Below, in pieces: positions 21,651-32,300 of a DNA stretch of 64,000 nt. The notes below the pieces were generated by a model, which searched no databases, had not been told where the DNA came from, and saw only the letters and a program-made list of their open reading frames with translations. The stretch is taken from positions 124,001 to 188,000 of the forward strand of contig BQMJ01000005.1 in NCBI GenBank assembly GCA_025991245.1, given 5' to 3'. The DNA is from Galdieria partita. Its lineage: Eukaryota > Rhodophyta > Bangiophyceae > Galdieriales > Galdieriaceae. Within the stretch, counting starts at the first letter, position 1; the number at the start of each line of letters is the position of its first letter. The position numbers and the translations under genes are program-made.

Positions 21651-24600
21651 ATGGAAACTCAAACAAGTTCTAGTCAAACCGAAAGCTTTACACGTTATCA
21701 TTTCTTTTCAAGTCAAGAGGAATATTCAACTGTAGTATTCGAAGACGAGAATACCAAGATAACGCCTCCAACCAAGGATATGTCTCAACGGAAAGATACA
21801 TACCACGACACTGCTGTCTCTACCAATAGTAACGAAGACGCAACAACTGATGAACTACACTGCCTAGAGAACAATAACTGGAACGAAGCAAATTCTTCAA
21901 CAAATATTGTAAAAGACATTGTCGCGACTGGTTCAAAAATCATGTATAGCGTCAGTCAGGGAAAATATGATGAGACAGTCACCGACGCGAGTGCTCACCC
22001 TCTTCTTCCTATATCTCTTTTATGTAGCTTTATTCTTGAAAAGCAGCACAACTTGGAACAAGAAGATATCCAGACGCAAAGACTCCTGGAATACGTGTGT
22101 TCAGAGATTCAAGGAAATTCCGATTCCTTCACCTTGACGAATATTATTCAAATCCTCATAAACGAACTTGTAACATTGTATCAAAATAGTATAGTTCTAA
22201 AGGTATTTGAGGTCGTTGTATCAAGAGTTTTTGGTATTCTCAGTAGAAAACGCGGGTTTGAATATCAAGATCTGCGATGGAGCTATTATCGTTTTCATAT
22301 GAGTGAGAACTCATTGAATATAAAGGAACGAGTGTATCCCGAACAGTGTTTAGTTTCCTTCAAGGATATATTCGAAAATGAAAGAGATGCCAAGATGGAT
22401 GGGCCTCGTAGCATCTTCTATGTTTTTAAAACTATCTTAAAAGAAGAGAAAGCTAGATGTCTGGTACCGCTTTTTTTGCAAGAGATGAAAGAAACAAAAC
22501 TTCCCAACTCAGTTGGAGATAAAATCATCGATCAAGTACTTAGGACAATGAAGAATATGGAGCTACAAGATATACAAAGAATTTTCTACAAGTTGCTTCA
22601 ATTTGCAAATACGAGTTGTTCAGCTTTCGACCTGTTTTTCACCAAGTTTGTTGTATTTATTTTCCAACTAGAAAGACATTGTGAGGTGCTTGACCATTAC
22701 GACTCCATTAGTGCATCTCAGGACTTTGGTATACGTCTCGATTCTCATGATTCTTCAACTTTGTTGTCATTTGAGTCTTCCATTTTGAAGCAATTCATCT
22801 TTACCTGCAGAAATGTAAGGACTAGTTCCTTTCTAGATGTAGGTGACTGAGAAGGTTAATAGGAATCGTCCGTAGGAAAGAAATTCCTCAAGCTATTTCG
22901 AAAAAATGTCAGAGTGAGGAATACCATTGGTCTAGCCTTTCTCTTAGTCGTTGCGCATAATCGATCTCTTTGTGAGGAAGTTTTCCAAACATTAATCTTT
23001 GTACTTCAATCAGAGACAAAGGCGAAAGCTCAGTTTTACGCAAAGTCAAGAGATATTCAATCGCTTGCTTTCATAATGTTTCCAAAGATGATGGAGCGTA
23101 AGGGGAGTCTGTTTTGGTCAGAGATGTTGGAATGTTTAGAAAAAACGACTAGAGCCGTTGTAGATAAATGGAATTTCCTCATGGCGCCGTTGATAGAGTT
23201 TTGCATTTATGCCTTAGATCATGAAGAGTAAGCAATTGCTCCTGTCTATAATGTCATTGTGAGAAATCGTGCTAGGCTGTTTCATTCGCAAGAATACGGT
23301 TTACACGGACTGTACAAATTATGTGACATCATACAAATTCTATTCGATAGTGAAACCGGTTCACAAGCACCTATATTGGATGCAATATTCCGCAACTTGT
23401 TGAATCAGCGAATCGACACTGACATAGGTATCCAAACAATTATCAAAATGGAATCTGAATGTTTGACGAACATTCTCAATGAGAGCTTCAGTCGAAAAGT
23501 CAAACAATTTTTTCTTGAGGACTTTAAATATATTCGTCCCTATCAGGGTTTGCGGTTCATTCAATGCATGTTACCCATATTGCGTCTCAACTCCGAACTG
23601 TGCAATGCTGCCATTGTTACTCTCAAAAAGGTAACTTTTCTCCCACTATAGATGTCCTACTGAGTTGGTATCAGTGTCTAGCTTTCAATCAATCTTCTAG
23701 GAGAAAACTTGCACTCGATGGTTTACTAATATTTGCCAGTATGTCTGAAACGAACCGAGGTAATCACAATTCTTCAGTCATTGAAATGAGATACCAAAGA
23801 AGAGACTATTAGAAATAGAGATAACTGTGGATGAACTTCCTCTTTTGCTTCTACGCGCATTGAGTCAAAATTATATGGTTCGTCGGAATGTTTATAGAAA
23901 ACTAACCACATCTTGTTTCACTCATATGCGACAATCTACTTGCAGACACATATTTTCTATCATTGAAGAACATTGGAAGAGGTATATCAACTTATTTTCC
24001 TTTGTAAAAGACTAATCTGCATGACATATTTAGGTATTTAGATGTCTCAATGACTCCCATCATACAGTTTGCTCTATGTGTTGAATATCACACTGGATTC
24101 GTGGTTGAACCTATTTCAGAACTACTTCAATGTTACTTGAGACTGTATACTTTAAACAATTCCGTATCCGAAAAAGATCTTATTGTCCAAGAGGTAAGCA
24201 TCCACTTTTGCAATGTTTTTGTATCCTCACATGTGATAGCTTTGCAACTCAATCATAGCAACAGACCTTTTGGACTTGGGAATAAGTGGACAGGAGATCG
24301 ACCTTCGAATAGAGGAAGTCGCCAGAAGAAAACGCAACATTTCTCGTTGCTTTTATCATGTGGTGAACATCCTCATTTTGGAGCTTGTTTGTAAGGAAGA
24401 ATTCTTAATGAATTCACATGTGAGTAGGACGTTTTTGAGGTATCCAACGAGGAACCAAAACAAGTCTATGTATCGCTAGGAAATAGAGTTACTGACCTCA
24501 CTATTTCAGTGGAAAGACAAGCTTGAACTCGTCATGAAATCCGCTGGAATGGCCTTTGAAGTGGACACTTTGGACACAAAGACAAGTGGACAGAGACAAT

Positions 24601-26387
24601 CTGAAGATAAACCGTTGCTCTCATCACAATCCTTTAAGCGGAATGGACCTAAAGGGTTCCATTTGGAGTCAACCATTCAGGTTGAAAAATGGAATAGTAT
24701 AATAGATCGTATTCGACAACTGAAACAGATGTCGCCTCCTAATCTTGGTTTTTCTTCCGATTCACTATTTGCGCAAAGTCTTCGTTTCCTGCATAAATTA
24801 GTTGCTGACGAAATATTTAATGCATTTGTTTCCGATGCATGTCCTCCAAAAGATGTTGAACAAACTTGCTTTGAAATTCCATTATGGATATGTGGCAGTT
24901 GGAATGACTTTGAGGTAATATGATATTATAATTGATGATGACTTTTTTAAAAGAACTTTACTAGTTTCGTTGTAGCAGTATCAAGTCTCGACCGGTTCTA
25001 CCTCTTCAAAATATAAACTACTGTTTGCAGTGGCTTTCGACTTGCTCGTTGTCGATGGAAGAGAAACAAAGTTGGTGATTTCCTCCCTTTCGTTTCGTTT
25101 ATTTACCATATACCGTTAGAAGTAATTGTGAATTCCTCTAATCAACTAAAAATTCTACACCCAAAGGAACATCTCAAGATGGAAAAAGAAGAATCGCCTC
25201 AAATCCGCTATTTATTAGAGACAGTGAGCAACACCATTTTAAATATGTTGAAAGAGAGTAGATGGAATGAAACAAACGAGTTACTGAATATCTTGGTTTT
25301 CATCAAAGCATTGTACCACAACAATTCTTCGGTAGGAACGAAAGACTCCTTGTTTATCCGTTTTAGTAAATTTGTGAAAGGTTTTGCAGTATTTGGAGAC
25401 ATTCAGCAATGAAACAGTATCAACAGTGGCCTTTGAAGACGGACATTGTTTATATAAACTGCAATCTCTGACTTGGAGAACTTTGGAGAGCAAAATATCT
25501 TGCCTGGTTGATATATCAAACGTGATTCATCGGTAAAGTTTCAAATTATTCTACGATTGACGTTTACTTTTCCGTCTTAGAAAACTTGGAGATATTGGGG
25601 AAAGTATTGGGAACTCTGCGGAATCTTGGGATGGCGACAATCTTCTTATTGGCTCAGAAGCTGTCGAACAACTTTTACAGAACACAACTGCTCGTTCGTT
25701 TGAGTTGTTTGAAGATGTACGTTGGATTTTGAAAACTCACGCTATTTTCTTGCAAACAAACAAAGAAGCATGTTTGGAAACACTTTGTGATGTCATTCAA
25801 CCTGTTATTCGCGTTTTAAAGAATTTGGCACGCTCTCATGTGATGCAATGGTCTATATGCCAATCCATTCTCAAGTCTTTGATTCTGTCATACAAAGTTC
25901 TCCATGATATATTCTCCATTCATGTAAGCAATTTTTCTTGGTAATGCATTGTTTCTAATCCAGCATGTGTTTTCCTTATAGCTGCATCATCAGTTGAAGC
26001 CTGCTGATAGGACTTGTCAGTTGGCCAACTTTGTACTGACAGAATACACGCCGGTGATTTATTTGTTTATACCTTACATAAACCAGTACGAAACAAGCAA
26101 TTTGAAAAAGGTAATGAGAGATCGCTTGTGACTATCATTTTGGCATGTGATATGGTTTTCAGGTTGTCAAGGAATCGCGATGGATACCTCAATTGATTTT
26201 CAGCGTGGAACGATTGGAAACTGTGCTGATTCGTCTTTCTAAACGAACAAATACCCCAGAAATACTTCGAGGCTGGAAAAGGAGCACTGCACGAGATTTT
26301 AAAATCTTGGACGAACAGTGCGACAAAGAAAACCTCAAGTCTCGTAGGATTGTTGAGCATGACCACGCCGCAAGACACCACCCGTAG
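21651..26387 (+). CDS. FANCI: Fanconi anaemia protein FANCI
   Basis: Partner of FANCD2 in the DNA clamp for interstrand crosslink repair. Fourteen exons were traced: 21651..22814, 22863..23227, 23276..23630, 23675..23759, 23813..23981, 24034..24193, 24240..24419, 24510..24914, 24976..25074, about 25167..25331, 25390..25532, 25581..25923, 25982..26110 and 26163..26387. The total is about 1328 residues, the human length. The C-terminus WIPQLIFSVERLETVLIRLSK then STARDFKI matches human [21 protein letters not shown]...STSRDFKI. The monoubiquitination site is kept as SSRRKLALDG (human ARKSAVAG), lysine codon 23705-23707. The start of exon 10 is uncertain (acceptors at 25166 or 25178). The last 29 nt overlap the ELP5 start. 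Confidence 0.85.
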
Positions 26388-27318
26388 TGTTTCGCTGTTG
26401 CAGGATCTTGTTATCAACAAACGTGTCCAGAAACCAAAAATAGCTATAACCAGTAAAAGCTTTTCTGTGCTTTCCATATTGAAAAAAGTGGTGCTAGAGC
26501 AACTGGTTGCCGTATACAAGCCGCAACACTGTATCTGGTTGGACAGTGAACACCCACCCAGTGACGTATTCAAGTGGTTGCACAACACTTGCTCAGCACT
26601 AACTCAGTCTACTGTGGTAATCGATCTTTTCACAGATCTCTTGGGTGTCATGCCTAAGGCCAACACTGCCAATTCTAGTGTTATCCAATCAACATTGGAT
26701 GACCTTCAAGAGAACTTGAAAAGAGTTGCCAAGCAAACTTGTGCGATGGTTATTATCGAAAACTACAATATTCTGGTTAAAAGAAAGGGCTGGCATTTCT
26801 TAAGAGAATGTATGGATATCTTGTTAGAAACAAATGAAACGATGGCCTATGTCCTCTTGGGATGCCATGAGGATGATAATCATGTACATAAACTGGCTCA
26901 CCTTGTGTTATCAGGAAACCAATGGAAACTTGTGGATAATATGATCCAATGTAGTATTGTATCAATCAGACATTTACCTTCTGGTAATATACGACAGGAA
27001 GAGTTCCAGTTGACTGCTTCCAACGTTGTTCCAAATTCAAAGGAAATTCCTTCCAAGACCTATCTCAAAAAGATTGACTCTACAAATATCGCTACTCCAC
27101 ACGAAACAGAAGATCTGTCAGAAATGTTTGGAGATTTGCCATTCAAGATAGCGCTGAGTGGTGTAGAAAGAGACAGAAGAGCCCAAGTAGAATTACCTTA
27201 CGTACACAAGAATGTTTCAGTAGCTGACACAGCTCTTGAAGAACATCCAAAGGGGCTTCTTGTTCCAAGTTCTGATGAAGATCCGGAACAAGACAGTGAC
27301 GAAGACTTGGATGTTTAG
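26359..27318 (+). CDS. ELP5: Elongator complex protein 5
   Basis: 319 residues, one exon. ELP4-5-6 form the RecA-like ring of Elongator, which modifies wobble uridines in tRNA. The RecA-like fold lacks a Walker A motif, as expected for ELP5. The C-terminal block FKIALSGVERDRRAQVELPY and the final acidic EDPEQDSDEDLDV match human ELP5 (FNLHLSKKEREARDSLILPF... DPDDDLDI). The first in-frame ATG is 26359, inside the last FANCI exon in another frame, and no later Met lies before the conserved fold. So the two coding sequences overlap by 29 nt. The promoter or 5' leader must therefore lie within FANCI coding sequence unless the mRNA is dicistronic. Confidence 0.8.
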   Translation: MTTPQDTTRSVSLLQDLVINKRVQKPKIAITSKSFSVLSILKKVVLEQLVAVYKPQHCIWLDSEHPPSDVFKWLHNTCSALTQSTVVIDLFTDLLGVMPKANTANSSVIQSTLDDLQENLKRVAKQTCAMVIIENYNILVKRKGWHFLRECMDILLETNETMAYVLLGCHEDDNHVHKLAHLVLSGNQWKLVDNMIQCSIVSIRHLPSGNIRQEEFQLTASNVVPNSKEIPSKTYLKKIDSTNIATPHETEDLSEMFGDLPFKIALSGVERDRRAQVELPYVHKNVSVADTALEEHPKGLLVPSSDEDPEQDSDEDLDV

Positions 27319-28496
27319 TTGTTACATTATCTAGGTGTAAACGATGAGAAAGCCTCCTACATCTCGAAACAAAGTATTTGCTAGAAAGACTCTTAAAGCT
27401 GAGACTCACCCACACCATACAAAGATCAGTAGGTAAAATTTTTAAAACTAGCCTCTTCAATCCAAGTAAACCCATTAAACTGTGTCAAAATTAAAAAGGA
27501 AATTATTCTTGTCCGATGCAATTTAAATTTTCAAATATTACCTCTTAAATTAATTTTATTAATGCAAAATAGGAGTATTATATTATCATGCAAACTACGA
27601 TCAAATTTTTTTATTTGTGAATTTCAAATTTTCTTAAAGTGACTGGAAAAACCGATACTTGCTATCATAGATTCTTCACGTAGCTAATTCGATTTGTTCC
27701 ACTGAGCTTCATCTATTATTAAATTTTTGATAGGCTGTGAAGCACATTAATTAAAAAAACTTTGTCCTCTTGTCAAAGAGGGGAAATTGAAATTGGTTGC
27801 TTTTTTAAGTGGTTTGTTACATTTATTTGAAAGGCAAATTTTTCTCATATGTAGACTACTAAGGTTTTGGACATGCTCTTTTAGTGAAAATTTATTATAT
27901 TGTAGCTGTTCCAAGACTCTTTTAATGGTTCCGGACATTGTACTGATTAATTTTGTTACTAATTAACTTTTCGGTTTTCTTGCAATTACTTCTGGAAGTC
28001 ATTTGTTAGCATTCAGAACGAGCATTGTCGCCGTGTTTCAGCTATTGTGCTACTGACATATTTCAATAGTTGCTTGATTTGGCTTTAAAACTTTTGACAT
28101 TCAGTGCTTTAATTTTGTTGTTTGAACCATGGCTCTGCTGTTTCATTCGATTGAAACAGTTTCAAATGAAAAAAATTCACTTTTCTTTAGTTACTAGTAT
28201 TTTCTTAGTGCCTAGTATAGATTTATGAACAATTGGTTTACAATGGCACATCTTTGAAAAGAGGTGAATATTTTTTTTTCAAAATTGGAGGAGCGAGAGA
28301 AGGGGGGGGTGTTTAGGCATTGTCTTCAAATCATCGTACATAGCATTTTTCGTTGAAATATGGCATTTTTGCATTTTTCTATGAACAGAAACCCCACAAG
28401 ACATACTTTTTGATCTTTATTTCCAAACCAGTTATTTGAGTAAACTAGACGAAAAACGACAGCTGTGTGGTCAAACAGTAAGAATACATTATCGAA
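27319..28496. other. AT-rich gene-free stretch
   Basis: Roughly 1.2 kb, the longest gap in the window. From about 27430 to 28430 the sequence is much richer in A/T than its neighbours, with A and T runs, a G8 tract at 28302-28309 and a palindrome at 28141-28171. Short minus-strand ORFs of about 60 codons show no family features. No terminal repeats, target-site duplications or transposase motifs were seen. Confidence 0.4.
28141..28171. repeat. Nested inverted repeat
   Basis: TTGAAAC and GTTTCAA flank a single A, and TTTCAT / ATGAAA lie outside, giving a near-perfect cruciform-capable palindrome in the AT-rich spacer. Function unknown. Confidence 0.5.
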
Positions 28497-30329
28497 ATGC
28501 TAGTTCGCCCAAGTTTCCTTGGACCTCTTCTTTTTACCAGTTTCTTTGTTGTAATAGGTACGCAAACTTGGTTTTCCAAACGATATGATACTATATTCAA
28601 GTAGTTTACTTGCAAGCCGAACCGAAACATCCTATCCATCCAAGCTCATCTACGGTGTCTCATATTTCGGAACCCAAGTCTATCCTTGCAAGACGTCAAT
28701 TAGTTGCTTTGAATTCTTCTCGTAATCCACCATTGGTTTTAACGGGAGTAGGAAATTCTCTCGATTCATCTTCTTCTAGTGTGACCACCATGCAATTTTT
28801 ACAGCAGTTGGATACCCATTCGAAACTTGGCAACGTACTATTAAATGAAACCTTTCATCATCGTGTTTCTAGTAATGGAGTTGCCTTGACATCTGAATGG
28901 CAAGTAGTGGACAATGGCAATACGAGTAGTCCTAGTCGTTGGCAACTGAATCTTTCTACAGGCATTCTCAGTCAGGTAAATATCCCCTCTATTATTCTTT
29001 TATCCGATGGTCTCAAATATTTTTTTATCCAGCTTTCACTCATCAATGATGGAAACAATAGTCAAACAAATATTCCACATCTTGGTACCTATTTCCTATA
29101 CAATCGTGGAAACAACTGGACCAATTACTTGTTTTCTATCCAAGTTAGAGCCAATCATAGCCAAGGAGCTTTCGGTCTCATGTTTCGGGTGGCAAGCAAC
29201 GCCGAATATTATCGGTTCTTATGGAACAATGCTAATTCAACTGGCGTCTATCAACGTCTCGAACAACATGGCCAAAGTACTTTTCGGGTACTGAATGAAA
29301 CCACGGGAATAGGGTATCCACTAGGAACTTGGATGATCCTAACAGCTGTTTGTGATGGTGCAATGTTGCAAGTATTTGCCAATCAAACCAATGTTTTACA
29401 AGCCAACGTATCTTCAGAACTCATTCCTCAAGGTTCTGTTGCTCTGTATACCTATGACGACGATGTGGTGCAGTTCCGAGAAGCACTCGTTGTGGGACTT
29501 GAAAGTACACCAACACCCAGTCCAGTAACTCAAATCCCAACTCTTCAATCCACAGTAACTCCAATTTCTACAAACACTAGTGCAAGCCCGACGAGTACTC
29601 CTCATCCTCCCATAACAACTGTACATCCCAGTAAGACTCCAACCGCAGCAATACCGACACCCTCAGCAACGCCTACTCCAATTCTTGCGACCATTCAACC
29701 TCAACCTACTTTACAACCTGGACAAGCACTTTTACAGTTTGTCATCAAGTTGGAAGACATGTCCTTGAACAACTATTCAAGTAACTTGAATCAACAGGTG
29801 AAAGACAACATTGTCAATCAAACCCAAATATCGGAAACGGATCTCTATTTGACAGCCTTGCGTGCTGGTTCTGTTTATGCGACGTAAGTTGTCTCTTATT
29901 TCTCTTATATTTATCTCCCCACCTTTTTGTAGATTTATGATAAGAACCCAAATAGCTCTTCAATCTTCAGTTGAACGCCTTGTTAATGATTATGTATGTC
30001 TATCTGGAAGATTAGCCAGTAGCTTGCATCTATCATTGAAATGTCAATCATTCAGCAATGGAGCGAATATTCAGTTGGTTACTCAAGTGGAAAATACTTC
30101 TCATGGCCTCAGTGCAGGTGCTATTGCAGCTTTGGTAATTTGTTTGGTTGGCATTCCATTACTCATCAGTGCAATTCTATTATACATCCGTATTAGAAAG
30201 CCATCTTTATGGAAACGATGTATCCAGCGAGTTTTATTTTGGTATCCTGAAAAAGAATCTAAAGTATCCAAGCCTCAAACAAAAGCTCCAAAAGGACTCT
30301 TACCTTCTCATCGAAAGCCAAGCAGTCCC
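28497..30329 (+). CDS. Secretory membrane protein: signal peptide, ConA-like ectodomain, mucin-like stalk, one TM; in frame with the SM protein downstream
   Basis: Exons 28497..28557, 28602..28975, 29033..29883 and 29933 onward. The start MLVRPSFLGPLLFTSFFVVI is a signal peptide or anchor. A beta-rich lectin/LamG-like domain follows (FSIQVRANHSQGAFGLMFRV, then YYRFLWNN) with many N-glycosylation sequons. Next comes a Thr/Pro/Ser stalk (STPTPSPV... SPTSTPHPP, nt about 29507-29700), a short domain, and a TM segment (AGAIAALVICLVGIPLLISA, nt about 30110-30200) with a basic cytosolic stop-transfer. No stop codon follows: the frame continues through KPSLWKRCIQRVLFWYPEKE into the Sec1/Munc18 protein. 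The 57-nt intron 28976-29032 is stop-free and in frame. Ligand and family are unrecognised. Confidence 0.6.
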
Positions 30330-32300
30330 ATGTTACAAGTCCATCTCCATTCCAGTTTAAGGCAACTGACCCGAGCTCGCCTTTTAGATGATATGCTGTA
30401 CTCTTTACAAACAACAGGAGCTAAATGGAAAGTCATGGTGGTCGATCAACGTGGCCTACGTATTCTATCCGCTGCTTGTCGAATGAACGATCTGATTTCT
30501 AGAGGCGTTACTTTGGTCGAATCTCTGGAAGCTATTCGAGACCCATTGCCTATGTTGGATGTAAGTTGATGTGTATATAGCTTTTGAATTTTCTCAACTT
30601 TCTAGGTTATCTATTTCATGTCCCCCAACGATGAGTCCTTTTTAAGTCTCATTGCAGATCAAAACACTCAACTTGATTCGACTCCTTCTCTATACAACGC
30701 TATTCATATATTTGCAAGCAATAGAATCAGTGAATCATTGCTACAGTGCATTCATTCTATTGGAGGACGTCGGTTGCTTTCCAAATTGGTGACTTTAAAG
30801 GAAATTCAAGTGGATTATTTGGCAGTGGGAGAAAATGTATATCATTTGGATAGACCGGATAGCATTTCTCAACTCAAGACAACAGCAATGAAAGATGAAA
30901 TCCATTCTAGCGCTTGCCAATTCTGCACATTATTGAGTGTGTGGAATCGCTTTCTTCAAAGTTGGAACATGTCTTTTCCTCTACATTTAGAATACAAGTA
31001 CGATGACAGCAATAAACTATTGGAACAGTGGACAAGTTGTGTACAGCAACAGTGGAAAGAATATTATGCTCATGTTGACAATTCCTCCGCATCGGATGAT
31101 CATCCAAGTGATTCATGTTGTTGTGTATTGATATGGGATAGAACATCGGATCTTGTTACCCCATTGTTGCATGATTTGAGCGTCGAAAATATTTGTTTAG
31201 AAATGAAAGAAAGTGGAGAATGGAAAGATGGAATGCCGTTGCCAGATGACTCTGACGAATATTGGAGTTTGTTGAGATATGAAAGAATTTCCAAAGCTTC
31301 TCAAATGATTACTCACAAGTTGCAGAGTTTCATGTCTGAGTATTCTATTCAAGTAGATGGTTCTCAGGATGACGGAAAGACGACAGTTGTTCAGTCGACT
31401 CCCACATCGAACAGTTTACATGAAATGGCCAAAAGAGTACGAGACATGCCACAATGTTTAGAAGAAAAAGCACAGTTGGCGAAACACATTGATGTTTTGC
31501 ATCGGTGCCTTTTACATGTAGAGAATAGGAAATTGATTGAGTTGACTCAATTGGAACAAGATTTGGTTAGTGGGAGGACAATGAGTGGAAAGAATATTCA
31601 ATCAGGTTCATCGAAATGGGAGCATTTGATGGAAAGAGTGGAAACATTCTTAAACGATTCGAATATAAGAGAACAAGACAAAATGAGAATCATCTTGTTG
31701 TGGAGTCTATGCTGGGGACTTTCAACGACACAAAGGAACCGATGGCTTCAAATGGCACAGTTACACGAAAATGTTCAAATGATTCGAGCACTCAAAGGTT
31801 GTGAAGTATTGAATGCGGGAGATAGCCAGAAAGAAAGAAAGAGGAGAAGAGAAGAAACCAAAAGATTTTTGTCCAAGAAACATTCCTTTTATGGAAAGAC
31901 GAACAATGAAGAAGAAGAATTGTATGAAAGAGTCATTCCTGGAGTTTGTTCGGAGTTGGAAAACATTTTAAGCCAAAATAAGAACGATGACAGTGGAATG
32001 GATTCTGAAGAAATAAGAAGAGGTCGTAGTAAGAATGCAACTGATAAACGCATTTCTTCTTCTTCTCGAGTAACGAAAAGTGTCAGAAGGTCGAGATCCC
32101 GTAGAAGATCCGCACCCTCAGACACTTTGACGAGAGAAGAAAAGCGTCGAATGTTGATATTTGTATTGGGTGGAATTGCACTGTATGAAATTCGTGCTTT
32201 ACAATCTTTCTCAGAGAGATATCCCATCAACTTGGTAGTGGGTGGTAGTTGTATATTAACTGGAGCTTCGTTTTTATCTCAGTTGGCTCGTTTGGGATGA
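30330..32300 (+). CDS. Sec1/Munc18-family (SM) vesicle-fusion protein
   Basis: SM proteins template SNARE assembly. With exons 30330..30560 and 30606..32300 the stand-alone protein would be 641 residues, the usual SM size. The start SLRQLTRARLLDDMLYSL, then WKVMVVDQRGLRILSAACRM, VIYFMSPNDESFLSLIAD, CCVLIWDRTSDLVTPLLHDL and the end LIFVLGGIALYEIRAL... VVGGSCILTGASFL match Munc18/Sec1 from end to end. The ATG at 30330 sits where SM proteins normally start, yet the frame is open through it from the upstream membrane protein, so a 1202-residue fusion is the simplest reading of the DNA. The plasma-membrane Sec1 type is favoured over VPS33 or SLY1. The TGA overlaps the next gene's ATG. Confidence 0.88.

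Noticed and set aside
23228-23263. A 36-nt intron in FANCI ending at GAG
   Set aside because: Shorter than any other intron here. The CTAG acceptor at 23275 gives 48 nt in the same phase.
27747-27938. Minus-strand ORF in the AT-rich island
   Set aside because: About 63 codons with low-complexity composition and no family motifs. No terminal repeats suggest a mobile element.
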